Part shown: positions 26,708-36,688 of the stretch, piece after piece
How positions within the stretch are numbered: position 1 is the stretch's first letter
Layout of the letters: the number at the start of each line of letters is the position of its first letter
Program-made: the position numbers and the translations under genes
Source of the DNA: Komagataeibacter xylinus
Lineage (GTDB): Bacteria; Pseudomonadota; Alphaproteobacteria; Acetobacterales; Acetobacteraceae
Length of the DNA stretch: 64,000 nucleotides
Assembly: GCF_004302915.1 (NCBI RefSeq)
Contig: NZ_QQBI01000015.1
Span: forward strand, 1-64,000
Direction of reading: 5' to 3'
Notes under the pieces: generated by a model
Databases searched by the model: none
What the model saw: only the letters and a program-made list of their open reading frames with translations
Told to the model about the DNA's origin: nothing

Positions 26708-28060
26708 TCAGCTCCGTGCGGGGCCTGCCTCGCCAAACACGCGGGTGAAGGTATGGTCGATCTTGCCCAGATGGGCATTGCTGTCCATCGCCGCATCGAG
26801 CACTTCCGCCGGTACCCGGCCTGCCACCTCGGGGTCGGCGGCGAGGTTCTCGCGGAAGGTCTTTGCGCCCTTCTGCCCCAGCTTCGTCCACGTTTCCATG
26901 GCGTTGCGCTGGACGATGCGGTACGCATCCTCCCGCAGGATGCCCGCGCGCGCAAGGGCCAGCAGCACTTCGCCCGAATGCACCACGCCGCCAAGGCTCT
27001 CGATATTGGCCTGCATCTGGTCAGGATAGACCACCAGCTTTTCCATCATGCCCGCAAGGCGCATGAGCGCGAAGTCGAGGCCGATCGTGCCATCGGGGCA
27101 GATGTTGCGCTCGACGGAGGAGTGGCTGATGTCACGCTCATGCCACAGCGCCACGTTCTCGAGTGCGGGAATGACATGCGAGCGCACGAGGCGGGCCAGC
27201 CCGGTCAGGTTTTCCGACAGCACGGGGTTGCGCTTGTGCGGCATGGCGGACGAACCCTTCTGCCCCTTGTGGAAGAACTCCTCCGCCTCGCGCACTTCCG
27301 AGCGCTGGAGATGGCGCACTTCGGTGGCCAGCCGCTCGATGCCGCTGGCAATGACCGCGAGCGCGCAGAAATAGGCGGCATGCCGGTCACGCGGAATGAT
27401 CTGGGTGGACACGCCCTCGGGCTTCAGGCCCAGCTTGCTGGCCACATAGTCCTCAACGCGGGGGTCGATATGGGCATAGGTGCCGACAGCGCCCGAGATG
27501 GCGCAGACGGCAATTTCCTCACGCGCGCGGACAAGGCGCTCGCGGTTGCGGGCGAACTCGGCATAATGGCCCGCGATCTTCAGGCCGAATGAGGTCGGCT
27601 CGGCATGGATGCCGTGGCTGCGGCCGATGGTGAGCGTGTATTTGTGCTCGAACGCGCGGCGCTTGAGTGCCGCCAGCACGGCATCGACATCCTGCAGGAG
27701 CAGGTCGGTCGCCTGCACCATCTGCACCGACAGGCAGGTGTCGAGCACGTCCGACGAAGTCATGCCCAGGTGCACGAAGCGGCTGTCGGGGCCGACCTTC
27801 TCGGCCAGCCAGGTCAGGAAGGCGATGACATCGTGGCGGGTCTCGGCCTCGATCTCGTCAATGCGGTCGAGATCGGCCTGCGAGAAGGCGGCCATGGCGG
27901 CATCGCCCTTCTCGCGGATGGTCTTTGCGGCCTCAAGCGGGATCGCGCCATATTCCGCCATGGCCTCGCAGGCGAGGGCCTCGATCTCGAACCAGATGCG
28001 GTAGCGGTTCGTGGGGGACCAGATGGCGGCCATGACGGGACGGGTATAGCGCGGTACCAT
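26708..28060 (-). CDS. purB: Adenylosuccinate lyase
   Basis: A 450-residue fumarase/aspartase superfamily enzyme starting MVPRYTRPVMAAIWS; the ATG at 28060 has AAGGAAG upstream, so the longer frame to 28093 is discounted. The superfamily signature is GSSAMPHKRNPVLSEN, with the catalytic Ser loop; KVGPDSRFVHLGMTSSDVLDT holds the other conserved region. It acts twice in purine synthesis (SAICAR to AICAR and adenylosuccinate to AMP). It is near the other pur genes but separated by the NRDE gene. Confidence 0.95.
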   Translation of the reverse strand: MVPRYTRPVMAAIWSPTNRYRIWFEIEALACEAMAEYGAIPLEAAKTIREKGDAAMAAFSQADLDRIDEIEAETRHDVIAFLTWLAEKVGPDSRFVHLGMTSSDVLDTCLSVQMVQATDLLLQDVDAVLAALKRRAFEHKYTLTIGRSHGIHAEPTSFGLKIAGHYAEFARNRERLVRAREEIAVCAISGAVGTYAHIDPRVEDYVASKLGLKPEGVSTQIIPRDRHAAYFCALAVIASGIERLATEVRHLQRSEVREAEEFFHKGQKGSSAMPHKRNPVLSENLTGLARLVRSHVIPALENVALWHERDISHSSVERNICPDGTIGLDFALMRLAGMMEKLVVYPDQMQANIESLGGVVHSGEVLLALARAGILREDAYRIVQRNAMETWTKLGQKGAKTFRENLAADPEVAGRVPAEVLDAAMDSNAHLGKIDHTFTRVFGEAGPARS

Positions 28061-28288
28061 GTTCTCGGGCTTCCTTGGCTCAAAGCGACACAATTCAGGA
28101 TCAGGCCGCCTTCCTAGCCAATTCTGGCGCGTGCGTCTCCCTTATATTCACGCCGCTTTCCGCCCATGGCATACAAGCTGTCATGACAGGCATGATTGCA
28201 TGTTGCCCGCGCACGGCGGCATAAAGCACCTGCCACGCCCGCCACGCCTTGCCGCGGCATGACCTTGCCTTCAGGAATCCTTCTGCCC

Positions 28289-28894
28289 ATGTCAGCCATT
28301 TTTTCCCCTTCTTCCCTTTACGCACTGGCCCAGGTTATCCTGATTGACGTGACGCTGGCGGGTGATAACGCCATCGTGGTGGGCATGGCGGTGCGCAACC
28401 TGCCGCAGCAGTCACGCCGAATCGCCATATTGTGCGGCGTGCTGGGGGCGGCGGTCATCCGCATCGCGCTGGCGCTGGTGGCGGTCAGGCTGCTGGCCAT
28501 CATCGGGCTGACACTGGCGGGCGGCCTCCTGCTGATGTGGGTGTGCTGGCGCATGTTCCGCGAGATGCGCGGGGATGGCCATGCCGAAACGGACACCCCC
28601 GCCCCCGGTTCCCTGCGCAACGCCATCATCCGCATTATCGTGGCTGACCTGTCCATGAGCCTGGACAACGTGCTGGCCGTGGCGGGGGCTGCGGGCGAGC
28701 ATATGGGCGTGCTGGTGAGCGGGCTGGTCATATCGGTGGTGCTGATGGCGGTCGCGGCCTCGCTCATCGCCCGGCTGCTGGAGCGGTACAAATGGATTTC
28801 GTGGGTGGGGCTGCTGGTGGTGCTGGCGGTGGCCATTGAACTCATCGTCAAGGGCGGGGGCGAGGTCTGGGCGCATGTGGGGCATGTGGGCTGA
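28289..28894 (+). CDS. TerC/YjbE family membrane protein
   Basis: A 201-residue protein with about six membrane helices. The two conserved acidic helices are DVTLAGDNAIVVGMA (residues about 17-31) and ADLSMSLDNVLAVAGA (about 120-135), matching the YjbE branch of TerC, thought to export metal ions such as manganese. I chose the ATG at 28289 over upstream in-frame starts because it opens directly into the membrane domain. The stop overlaps the next gene's ATG (TGATG). Confidence 0.85.
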   Translation: MSAIFSPSSLYALAQVILIDVTLAGDNAIVVGMAVRNLPQQSRRIAILCGVLGAAVIRIALALVAVRLLAIIGLTLAGGLLLMWVCWRMFREMRGDGHAETDTPAPGSLRNAIIRIIVADLSMSLDNVLAVAGAAGEHMGVLVSGLVISVVLMAVAASLIARLLERYKWISWVGLLVVLAVAIELIVKGGGEVWAHVGHVG

Positions 28895-30882
28895 TGCGCC
28901 CCCTCACCTCCCTGCGGCCCGCATGCCTGCGCCGGTGGGGCCAGGCGGCCTGCCTTGCCACCATCATGGCGGGACTGGCCACCCCTGCCCCCGCGGCCAC
29001 GGCTCCGGCTGAAGGCGACTGGCCCACGCCGCGGCAGGCCGCCACGGGCAATGCCGATGATGACCCCATCGCAGCCAAGCTGCTGGTCTATCTGCGCCTG
29101 CTCTCGGGTGCTGGCGGCACGGCGGAGGAATACGCCACCTTCCTCAACGAAAATCCCGCATGGCCACAGCGTGGCCTCCTGCTCGCCCACTACCAGCAGG
29201 CGCTGGCGGCGGAATCGGATGATGCGGTGGCGGGCGCGCTGTGCCCCCGCCTGCCGCTGACGGACGCACGCGCCCTGCTGCGCTGCGCCCACGCCAGCCC
29301 CACCCCCGAAAAACTGGCGGCATGGGCGCGGGATACATGGATCAACCGCGCCGACAGCCCCACGGACGCGCAGGCCCTGCTGGCGGGCTTCGGGCCGCAG
29401 TTTACGCCACAGGACCACTGGCAGCGCTTTGACCGGCAGGAACGCGCGGGCAGGATTGACGCCGCAACCCGGCAGGTGGCGTTGCTTGAAGCCACGCAGC
29501 AGCCCGTGGCCCGCGCGCGCCTGGCGTTTCGCCGCAACGACCCGCAGGCGGAAGATACACTAAGCACCCTGCCGCCCGAGCAGCAGGCCGATGGCGCGCT
29601 GGTGCTCGACCAGTTGCGCTGGCTGCACCACGCGCAACGGCTTGATGAGGCGCTGGCCCTGTGGCGCGCCCGTGGCGTAGACACCGAAAAGCAGCAGTCC
29701 CCCGCCATCGCCACCGTGTTCTGGCGCGAGCGTGACGGGCTGGCGCGCGACCTGCTGCTGGCCCACCGGGTGGATGACGCGCTGTTCCTGGCCAGCGACA
29801 CGGCGGATATCGGCTCGGCCAACCATTATGATGCCCTGTTCCTTGCAGGATGGATCCGGCTGGAATACCTGCATGATGCCGAGCACGCACAGGCCGATTT
29901 CGCCCCGCTGGCGCAGGCGGTACCGGTCATTACCCGCAGCCGGGGGCTGTTCTGGGTGGGCCGCGCGCTCTGGGCACGCGGGCGCCATGGCCCGGCCCGC
30001 GCGCAATGGATGCAGGCGGCCAGCCTCGCCAACACCTTTTATGGCCAGATGGCCATAGAATGGCTGGCAGGCAACCGCGCCAACCAGCTCGTGACCCCTG
30101 AGCAGGCGGGCCGCCAGATCCGCGCGCATCTGCTGCGCGAGAGCGAACCCAGCCCCGGCGTGGCCGATTCCGTGCGGTTTGACACCACCGACCTCGCCCG
30201 CGCCGCCGAGATCCTCGTTTCATGGAACGACCGCCACCATGCGCGTGACTTCATTCTGGCGCTTGATGCGCAGGGCACCAGCCCCATCACCCATGTGCTC
30301 GCCGCCCGCATGGCCACCCGCCTTGGCATGCCCGATGCCGCCGTGATGGTGGCCCGGCTGGCGGGCAAGGATGGGCTGACACTGGTGCATGAGGGCTGGC
30401 CCCGCGCCTGCGCCCCCCCCACGAGCACCCTGCCGCCCGATGTGGAATTGGCCATAACCCGGCAGGAAAGCGGGTTTGACGCGGGCGTGGTCAGCCCCGC
30501 CCATGCGGTGGGCCTGATGCAGCTGCTCGTGCCCACCGCGCGTGAAGTGGCGCGCAAGGCGGGGCTGAACGTGAATGTCAGCGCCGCCAGCCTGACCAAC
30601 CCTGACCTGAACATGCAGCTTGGCGCGGCCTACCTGGCCGATATCGCCCGGCGCGTGGGCAATGCCGTGCCCTACGTGGCCGCCGCCTATAATGCAGGTC
30701 CCCACCGCACCGATGGCTGGCTGCTGACCCTGGGCAACCCCGCGCGCGACACCCCCGTGCCCGATGCCATGCTGGACTGGATCGAGAGCATCCCCTTTGG
30801 CGAGACGCGCAACTACGTGGAACGGGTGGAGGAAAACATGGCCATCTATCAGGCGACCGACCCGGCACTGGGGGCAGGCTGA
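28894..30882 (+). CDS. slt: Soluble lytic murein transglycosylase
   Basis: A 662-residue periplasmic protein. A signal peptide (ACLATIMAGLATPAPAATA) is followed by a long alpha-superhelical region (about 60-500) and a C-terminal lysozyme-like domain. Catalytic E525 is in ITRQESGFDAGVVSPAHAVGLMQL (the ES and GLMQ motifs), with AAAYNAGPHR and the final ETRNYVERV typical of Slt family 1. It cleaves the MurNAc-GlcNAc bond with 1,6-anhydro ring formation. Its stop overlaps the pgpA start. Confidence 0.92.
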   Translation: MRPLTSLRPACLRRWGQAACLATIMAGLATPAPAATAPAEGDWPTPRQAATGNADDDPIAAKLLVYLRLLSGAGGTAEEYATFLNENPAWPQRGLLLAHYQQALAAESDDAVAGALCPRLPLTDARALLRCAHASPTPEKLAAWARDTWINRADSPTDAQALLAGFGPQFTPQDHWQRFDRQERAGRIDAATRQVALLEATQQPVARARLAFRRNDPQAEDTLSTLPPEQQADGALVLDQLRWLHHAQRLDEALALWRARGVDTEKQQSPAIATVFWRERDGLARDLLLAHRVDDALFLASDTADIGSANHYDALFLAGWIRLEYLHDAEHAQADFAPLAQAVPVITRSRGLFWVGRALWARGRHGPARAQWMQAASLANTFYGQMAIEWLAGNRANQLVTPEQAGRQIRAHLLRESEPSPGVADSVRFDTTDLARAAEILVSWNDRHHARDFILALDAQGTSPITHVLAARMATRLGMPDAAVMVARLAGKDGLTLVHEGWPRACAPPTSTLPPDVELAITRQESGFDAGVVSPAHAVGLMQLLVPTAREVARKAGLNVNVSAASLTNPDLNMQLGAAYLADIARRVGNAVPYVAAAYNAGPHRTDGWLLTLGNPARDTPVPDAMLDWIESIPFGETRNYVERVEENMAIYQATDPALGAG

Positions 30883-31346
30883 TGGCGTTTTCACCTGCCC
30901 GCTTCATCGCCAGTTTCTGTGGCACCGGCTTTGCGCCCCGTGCGCCGGGCACGGTGGGTTCGCTCGCTGCCCTGATCGTGGGCGTGCCACTGCTGGGGCA
31001 ATGGCTATGGATGGCGCTGGCGGTGCTGGTGGTGACCTTTGTGGGCTACCGCGCCACGCAGCTTGCCTCAGGCGGGGAAGACCACGGGTGGATCGTGATC
31101 GATGAGGTGGCGGGCATGTGGATTGCCATGTTCCCCCTCGCCCCCCTGCCGCTTGATGGCCTGCGCTGGGCTGATGGGCTATGGCTGGCGCTGGCCTTTG
31201 CGCTGTTCCGCCTGTTCGACATTACCAAGCCCGGCCCGGTGGGCTGGTTTGACCGGAGGCATGATGCGCTGGGCATCATGGGCGATGACGTGGTGGCCGG
31301 ACTCATGGCGGCCGCGATCCTGGCAGGCATCCGTTGCCTTGCCTGA
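30882..31346 (+). CDS. pgpA: Phosphatidylglycerophosphatase A
   Basis: A 154-residue membrane enzyme with the PgpA pattern: GTGFAPRAPGTVGSL at the N-terminus, the metal-binding IVIDEVAGMWIAM, and FRLFDITKPGPVGWFDRR. It removes the phosphate from phosphatidylglycerol phosphate, giving the substrate for cardiolipin synthase, whose gene lies about 11 kb away. It overlaps slt by one base and is followed by cinA. Confidence 0.93.
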   Translation: MAFSPARFIASFCGTGFAPRAPGTVGSLAALIVGVPLLGQWLWMALAVLVVTFVGYRATQLASGGEDHGWIVIDEVAGMWIAMFPLAPLPLDGLRWADGLWLALAFALFRLFDITKPGPVGWFDRRHDALGIMGDDVVAGLMAAAILAGIRCLA

Positions 31347-31381
31347 TGCGTTGACGCCCCTGAAAGAGGAGATTGCCGCCG

Positions 31382-31885
31382 ATGTTACCTGACACCTTTC
31401 TGGGCCGCATGCCCGATGCCCTGGCCCGCCTGCGCGCCGCAGGCCAGCGTGTTGTCACGGCGGAAAGCTGCACCGGCGGCCTGCTGGCCGCCGCCATGAC
31501 CGAGGCCGCTGGCGCATCCGATGTCGTATGCGGCGGTTTTGTCACCTACTCCAACAGCATGAAGCACCATGCGCTGGGCGTGCCGCTGAAACTGCTGGAA
31601 GAATATGGCGCGGTCAGCCGCGAGGTGGCCGCCGCCATGGCGCAGGGCGCGCTCGGCCATGCGCCCGATGCCAACCTGTCAGTCGCCATTACCGGCATTG
31701 CAGGCCCCGGCGGGGCCACGCCGGGCAAGCCGGTGGGGCTGGTCTGGTTCGCCGTGGCGGGTGGCGGCACGGTGCATACGGTCTCGCACCATTTTGCGGG
31801 CGAGCGATGGGATATCCGCACCCAGGCCGTGCGCGCGGCCCTTGGCCTGCTGCTTGACCACGCGGGCCGACTGGCGGCGGAATAA
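31382..31885 (+). CDS. pncC: Nicotinamide-nucleotide amidohydrolase (CinA C-terminal family)
   Basis: A 167-residue stand-alone CinA C-terminal domain: RVVTAESCTGGLLAAAMTEAAGAS, GGFVTYSN, and the GPGGATPGKPVGLVW loop. The enzyme deamidates NMN to nicotinate mononucleotide in NAD recycling. AGAGGAG ends 9 bases before ATG 31382, which I prefer over the TTG at 31373. It ends the terC-slt-pgpA-cinA run; palindromic elements follow. Confidence 0.9.
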   Translation: MLPDTFLGRMPDALARLRAAGQRVVTAESCTGGLLAAAMTEAAGASDVVCGGFVTYSNSMKHHALGVPLKLLEEYGAVSREVAAAMAQGALGHAPDANLSVAITGIAGPGGATPGKPVGLVWFAVAGGGTVHTVSHHFAGERWDIRTQAVRAALGLLLDHAGRLAAE

Positions 31886-31941
31886 GGGCAACATAATAAC
31901 AGAAGTTTTTGGTGAAGATTTCTTTAAAAAGATTTAAAGAA

Positions 31942-31965
31942 CGCCGTCTTTTAAAAAAGACGACA
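31942..31965 (+). repeat. Palindromic intergenic element, copy C (variant)
   Basis: CGCCGTCTTTTAAAAAAGACG, a variant with GTC/GAC in place of GCC/GGC, followed by ACACTCAAAGACTTTTATTTTTT. The change on both arms (compensatory) keeps the stem, which is evidence that the hairpin itself is selected. It lies between the convergent cinA and the exported-protein gene at 32076. Confidence 0.7.
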
Positions 31966-32012
31966 CTCAAAGACTTTTATTTTTTCTATTAATAAGTTGT
32001 TTTTCAACAGTC

Positions 32013-32035
32013 TTAAGCTTTCTAAAAAAGCTTAA
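32013..32035 (+). repeat. Companion AAGCTTT palindrome
   Basis: TTAAGCTTTCTAAAAAAGCTTAA followed by CCAAAAACTTTTTTCTG. The same kind of AAGCTT palindrome with a CCA(A/G)AAACTT tail is seen at 50062 and 60810, and it travels with the GCCGCC element at 50 kb and here. Confidence 0.65.
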
Positions 32036-32075
32036 CCAAAAACTTTTTTCTGTTTTCAGGACAAACTGGCGTGAC

Positions 32076-32357
32076 CTAGTACCCGGCTACCGTGCTGCCG
32101 GTTTCCGGCACGCGGATGGGGCTTGCGGTCTGGCCCGTACCCTGTGCCTGCACGGGGTGGCCAGCAGATGCTGCCGGCGCGGGGGGCTGAAGCGAAGTGC
32201 GGGCCTTCTGCAGGCTCTGCTCGTTCAGGTCAGCGGTCTCGGCATCGCTGCCGGGCGCGGGGGCTTCCGCCTTGTGCGGCGCGGGCGAGGCGGCATGGGC
32301 CAGCGGGGCCGCGCACACAAGGGCCGCCCCCATAAGGGCGGGGAGAATTCTGCTCAT
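32076..32357 (-). CDS. Small exported hypothetical protein
   Basis: A 93-residue protein with a clear signal peptide (MSRILPALMGAALVCAAPLA, cleavage near AHA-A). The mature part is low-complexity, rich in Ala, Pro, Glu and Gln (SPAPHKAEAPAPGSDAE), and probably disordered. No family recognised. It lies downstream of ratA on the same strand with a 32-base gap and could be the last gene of the pdh operon. Confidence 0.5.
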   Translation of the reverse strand: MSRILPALMGAALVCAAPLAHAASPAPHKAEAPAPGSDAETADLNEQSLQKARTSLQPPAPAASAGHPVQAQGTGQTASPIRVPETGSTVAGY

Positions 32358-32389
32358 GAAGTGTTTTCCCTGTCGTCGATACGGGGGGG

Positions 32390-32872
32390 TCAGGCGTTGC
32401 CTGCCTTGGCGGCGGTCACCTGCGCAGGCTGGACTGCGGGCGGCGGGCCATAGATGTCACGCGCGCGGCGGATGAAGGCCGAGACCATAAGGCGCACGGC
32501 CTCGTTGAACACCACCCCGATCGCGGCCTGCAACAGGCGGGACTTGAACTCGAAATCCACGAAGAAATCGACCAGGCAGCCACGCGGCTCGGGCGTAAAG
32601 GTCCAGACGTTGTTGAGGTAACGGAATGGCCCCTTCTCGTAGCTGACGCGGATGGTGCTGGGTGCCTCGAGCAGAACACGGCTGGTAAATGTCTCGCGGA
32701 AGGGGCCGAACCCGATGGTCAGGTCAGCCACCAGCTCGGTTGCCGTGCGCGTGCGCACGCGCGCACTGGTGCACCACGGCAGGAACTGGGGGTATTTCCC
32801 GACGTCGGCCACCAGTTCAAAAAGCTGGCTGGGCGAATAGGCGATAAGCCGACGTTCGGCATGGGTGGGCAT
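32390..32872 (-). CDS. RatA/Coq10-like SRPBCC family protein
   Basis: A 160-residue START-fold protein: MPTHAERRLIAYSPSQLFELVADVGKYPQFLPWC is the typical N-terminus, followed by ETFTSRVLLEAP and a long C-terminal helix with FNEAVRLMVSAFIRRARDIYG. Homologues are named RatA toxin or Coq10, but in alphaproteobacteria this protein beside lipA is best read as a ubiquinone-binding Coq10-like protein. The start is immediately after the lipA stop (no gap), indicating the same transcript. Confidence 0.85.
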   Translation of the reverse strand: MPTHAERRLIAYSPSQLFELVADVGKYPQFLPWCTSARVRTRTATELVADLTIGFGPFRETFTSRVLLEAPSTIRVSYEKGPFRYLNNVWTFTPEPRGCLVDFFVDFEFKSRLLQAAIGVVFNEAVRLMVSAFIRRARDIYGPPPAVQPAQVTAAKAGNA

Positions 32873-33865
32873 CTACTTGATCTCCATTGCGCCACGCTCT
32901 GCCTTCAGGCGTTGCTCACGTGCGGCGCGTAGCTGCGCAAAATCTGAATCCGCATGGTACGACGACCGGGTCAGCGGCGAGGAACTGACCTGCAGGAAGC
33001 CCTTCACCCGGGCCATGCCCGCATAATCGGCAAATTCCTCAGGCGTTACGAACCGGGCCACCGCAGCATGCTTGACCGTAGGCTGGAGATATTGCCCCAG
33101 GGTGATGAAATCAACGTCCGCAATGCGCAGGTCATCCATGACCTGCAGGATTTCAGGCCGTTCCTCCCCCAGTCCCAGCATCAATCCCGATTTTGTGAAG
33201 ATGGAAGGATCCATCCGCTTCACGTCATCAAGCAGGCGCATCGACTGGTAGTACCGCGCGCCGGGGCGGATGGTGGTGTACAGCCGCGGCACGGTCTCCA
33301 GGTTGTGGTTGAACACATCGGGGCGGGCGCGCACCACCACCTCGAGCGCGCCGGGCTTGCGCAGGAAGTCGGGCGTCAGGATCTCGATGGTGGTGTCAGG
33401 CGCGCTGGCGCGGATCGCGCCAATCACGCGGGCGAAGTGATGCGCGCCACCATCAGGCAGGTCGTCACGATCCACCGATGTAATGACCACGTGCCGCAGG
33501 CCGAGCTTGGCCACCGCATCGGCCACGCGCCCGGGTTCATCCCCGTCAAGCGCGTTGGGCAGGCCGGTGGTGACATTGCAGAACGCGCAGGCCCGGGTGC
33601 AGATCTCGCCCATGATCATCATGGTGGCGTGGCGCTGCGACCAGCATTCACCAATATTGGGGCAGGCCGCCTCCTCGCACACGGTCACAAGGTTGTTGTC
33701 GCGCATGAGCTTGCGCGTCTCGTGATAGGTGGGGTGGTTGGGCGCGCGCACACGGATCCACTCTGGCTTGCGGGCAATGGGGTTATCGGGCCTGTGCGCC
33801 TTTTCTGGATGGCGCAGCGTGGCTTCACCCTTCTTGCGGTGGTCGATCATCAAACGCACGGACAT
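32873..33865 (-). CDS. lipA: Lipoyl synthase
   Basis: A radical SAM enzyme of about 330 residues that inserts two sulfurs into octanoyl groups on lipoyl domains. Two cluster-binding motifs are visible: [12 protein letters not shown] (auxiliary [4Fe-4S]) and CTRACAFC (radical SAM, CxxxCxxC). RSSYHAD near the C-terminus holds the serine that ligates the auxiliary cluster. The start is ambiguous: ATG 33865, ATG 33850 or ATG 33928. It follows lpd by about 150 bases and couples cofactor synthesis to the lipoyl-dependent pyruvate dehydrogenase genes. Confidence 0.95.
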   Translation of the reverse strand: MSVRLMIDHRKKGEATLRHPEKAHRPDNPIARKPEWIRVRAPNHPTYHETRKLMRDNNLVTVCEEAACPNIGECWSQRHATMMIMGEICTRACAFCNVTTGLPNALDGDEPGRVADAVAKLGLRHVVITSVDRDDLPDGGAHHFARVIGAIRASAPDTTIEILTPDFLRKPGALEVVVRARPDVFNHNLETVPRLYTTIRPGARYYQSMRLLDDVKRMDPSIFTKSGLMLGLGEERPEILQVMDDLRIADVDFITLGQYLQPTVKHAAVARFVTPEEFADYAGMARVKGFLQVSSSPLTRSSYHADSDFAQLRAAREQRLKAERGAMEIK

Positions 33866-34014
33866 GATGCAAAAAATCCCGTAAACAGGCAGATAACCAG
33901 AAGTGAAACGCCTGCAGCAAGACGTCAAGCATTCTTGGCGCCCTGAGCCGGGCGCAGGATCACATCCGCACGATCAGGGTGCGGTATGGCCCTGCCCCCG
34001 GCTTTCAGTGGGGG

Positions 34015-35424
34015 TCAGATATGCAGCGCCCCGTCATACGCGGCCAGCACGGCCTCGTGCATGGTCTCGGATATGGTGGGGTGCGGAAAGACCGTTTCCT
34101 TCAGTTCGCCATCGGTCAGTTCACCCGTGCGGGCGATCACGTAGCCCTGGATCATCTCGGTCACTTCCGCGCCAACCATGTGCGCGCCGAGCAGTTCGCC
34201 GGTAGCCTCATCAAAGATGGTCTTGACCATACCCTCGGGCTCGCCCATCGCAATCGCCTTGCCATTGCCTATGAACGGGAAGCGACCCACGCGGATCCTG
34301 TAACCCGCAGCCTTCGCCTTCTCCTCGCTCAGCCCGACGGAGGCCACCTGCGGGCGGCAATAGGTGCAGCCGGGAATGTTCATGGGGCTGATCGGGTGAA
34401 CCTCACGCCCCGCGATCAGTTCCGCCACCATCACACCCTCATGGCTGGCCTTGTGGGCAAGCCAGGGGGGAGCTGCAATGTCACCAATGGCGAACACGCC
34501 CTTCTCGCCCGTGCGGCAGTAGGGATCGACCGTAATATGGGTACGGTCCACCTTGATGGCAGTGCCCTCGAGGCCGATATTCTCGACATTGCCGACAATG
34601 CCCACCGCCGAGATCACGCGCTCGACCGTGACGGGCGTGGTCCTGCCGCCAGCGGTTACGTCTATCGTAACCGAATTGTCAGCCTTGGTGATTTTGCCCA
34701 GCTTCGCTCCGGTCAGGATCTTCATGCCCTGCTTTTCCAGCGCTTTGCGTGCAAAGCCACTGATCTCGGCATCTTCCACCGGCAGGATGCGGTCAGCCAC
34801 TTCCACAATGGTCACCTCCGCACCCATGTTGCGATAGAAGGAGGCGAACTCCACGCCAATCGCGCCCGAGCCGATCACCAGCAGGCTGCGCGGCATGGCC
34901 TTGGGCACCATGGCCTCGCGGTAGGACCAGACCAGCCTGCCATCAGGCTCCAGCCCCGGCAGCACGCGGGCACGCGCGCCGGTGGCCACGATCACGTTTG
35001 GCGCGGTCAGCACGGTGGTTTCCTTACCGTCCACGCTGACCGAGACCTTGCGACTGGCCCCCGCCGTTCCGGCCAGCTTGCCAAAGCCGCTGATGACCGT
35101 GACCTTGTGCTTCTTGAGCAGGTGGGCAACACCTGCCGAAAGCTGGGCCGAGACGGCGCGCGAGCGCTTGACCACCTTGTCAAAGTCAAAGCGCACGTTA
35201 TCCGCCGCGAACCCGAACTCGCCAAGGTTGTGCAGCAGGTGGTTGATCTCGGAGGCGCGCAGCAGCGCCTTGGTGGGAATGCAGCCCCAGTTGAGGCAGA
35301 TGCCACCAAGCTGGGAGGCTTCCACCACCGCGACCTTGAGCTTGAGCTGGGCCGCGCGGATGGCCGCGACATACCCACCGGGGCCGCCGCCAATAACAAT
35401 CACATCAAACTGTGTGGTGCTCAT
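34015..35424 (-). CDS. lpdA: Dihydrolipoyl dehydrogenase (E3)
   Basis: A flavoprotein of about 469 residues starting MSTTQFDVIVIGGGPGGYVAA (FAD GxGxxG). The redox disulfide is in CLNWGCIPTKALL, the NAD-binding motif is VIGSGAIGVEFASF and the C-terminal catalytic His-Glu is in FPHPTISETMHEA. It reoxidises dihydrolipoyl groups of the E2 subunit. It lies 13 bases after pdhC and belongs to the pyruvate dehydrogenase operon. Confidence 0.96.
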   Translation of the reverse strand: MSTTQFDVIVIGGGPGGYVAAIRAAQLKLKVAVVEASQLGGICLNWGCIPTKALLRASEINHLLHNLGEFGFAADNVRFDFDKVVKRSRAVSAQLSAGVAHLLKKHKVTVISGFGKLAGTAGASRKVSVSVDGKETTVLTAPNVIVATGARARVLPGLEPDGRLVWSYREAMVPKAMPRSLLVIGSGAIGVEFASFYRNMGAEVTIVEVADRILPVEDAEISGFARKALEKQGMKILTGAKLGKITKADNSVTIDVTAGGRTTPVTVERVISAVGIVGNVENIGLEGTAIKVDRTHITVDPYCRTGEKGVFAIGDIAAPPWLAHKASHEGVMVAELIAGREVHPISPMNIPGCTYCRPQVASVGLSEEKAKAAGYRIRVGRFPFIGNGKAIAMGEPEGMVKTIFDEATGELLGAHMVGAEVTEMIQGYVIARTGELTDGELKETVFPHPTISETMHEAVLAAYDGALHI

Positions 35425-35437
35425 TGAACGCGCTCCC

Positions 35438-36676
35438 TCAGACCACAAGGCTCATGGGGTTCTCGACCACCTTGCGGAAGGCCGAGACCCACTGTGCGGC
35501 CAGCGCGCCGTCCACCACCCGGTGATCGACCGAGAGCGTGACAGTCATGACGGTGGCGATGGTGATCTCGTTACCCTTGACCACCGGCCTGCGCTCGCCT
35601 GCCGCAATGGCCAGGATGGCCGCCTGCGGCGGGTTGAGAATGGCCGAGAACGCCTTGACCCCGTACATCCCCATATTGGAGATGGAGAAGGTGCCGCCCT
35701 GGAATTCCTCCGGCTTCAGCCTGCCTGCCCGCGCACGCGCCACGAGGTCACGCGTCTCGAGGCTGATCTGGCGCAGGCTCTTGGTATCGGCCTTGCGCAC
35801 GATGGGCGTGATCAGCCCGTCGGGAATGGAGACGGCCACCGAAATGTCCACATCCTCATAAACCCGCACGGCCTCCTCGGTGAAGGACACGTTGACCTGC
35901 GGCACCCGGCGCAGCGTGACAGCCGCCGCCTTGACCAGCATGTCATTGACGGAAATCTTGTACGCCCCCGGCCCTTCATCAGGCGAGGCCGCGTTCATTT
36001 GGCTGCGCAGTGCCAGCAGCGCATCAAGCTCCACATCCATTTCCACATAGAAATGCGGTACGGTGGACTTGGATTCCGTCAGCCTGCGCGCAATGACCTT
36101 GCGCATGGTGGTGTGCGGAATGCTCTCGAAGCCCGCTTCTTCCACCAAAGCCGCGGGCGCTGCGGTTTTGGGTGCCGGGGCAGATGCCGCCTGCTCCACA
36201 TCACGGCGCACGATGCGCCCGTTGGGGCCGCTGCCCTTGAGGCTGGCAAGGTCGATGCCCTTCTGCGCTGCAATGCGGCGCGCCAGTGGGGATGCAAACA
36301 CGCGCGTGCCTTTGGCGGGTGCAGCAGCCGGAGCCGGAGCCGCTGCGGCTGCCGGCGGCGCTGCCGGGGCAGATGGCGCGGGCGCGGGTGAAGCTGCCGG
36401 GGCAACCGGGGCTGGCGCATCCGGCACGCTTTCCCCCTGCGCCACCAGGATGGCGATGGGCGTGTTGACGGCAATGCCGTGCGTGCCGCCCTCGATCAGG
36501 ATGCGGCCCAGAATGCCTTCATCCACGGCCTCGACTTCCATCGTGGCCTTGTCGGTCTCGATCTCGGCAATCACGTCGCCTGCGGTGATCGTGTCGCCCT
36601 CCGCCTTGAGCCAGCGGGCCAGCGTGCCTTCCTTCATGGTGGGGGAAAGGGCTGGCATCAGGATGTTGATGGACAT
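35438..36676 (-). CDS. pdhC: Dihydrolipoamide acetyltransferase (E2) of pyruvate dehydrogenase
   Basis: A 412-residue E2. Order of domains: lipoyl domain (about 1-80) with the lipoylated lysine in [15 protein letters not shown]; Ala/Pro linker; peripheral subunit-binding domain ([16 protein letters not shown], about 125-165); linker; catalytic acyltransferase domain (about 190-412) with the active histidine in [13 protein letters not shown] near the C-terminus. It passes acetyl from E1 to CoA. Short gaps to pdhB and lpd indicate one transcript. Confidence 0.96.
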   Translation of the reverse strand: MSINILMPALSPTMKEGTLARWLKAEGDTITAGDVIAEIETDKATMEVEAVDEGILGRILIEGGTHGIAVNTPIAILVAQGESVPDAPAPVAPAASPAPAPSAPAAPPAAAAAPAPAAAPAKGTRVFASPLARRIAAQKGIDLASLKGSGPNGRIVRRDVEQAASAPAPKTAAPAALVEEAGFESIPHTTMRKVIARRLTESKSTVPHFYVEMDVELDALLALRSQMNAASPDEGPGAYKISVNDMLVKAAAVTLRRVPQVNVSFTEEAVRVYEDVDISVAVSIPDGLITPIVRKADTKSLRQISLETRDLVARARAGRLKPEEFQGGTFSISNMGMYGVKAFSAILNPPQAAILAIAAGERRPVVKGNEITIATVMTVTLSVDHRVVDGALAAQWVSAFRKVVENPMSLVV

Positions 36677-36688
36677 CGCGCGTTCCCC

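Noticed and set aside
32390-32872. Type II toxin (RatA) of a toxin-antitoxin pair
   Set aside because: No antitoxin gene is adjacent and the context with lipA fits a Coq10-like quinone-binding protein.
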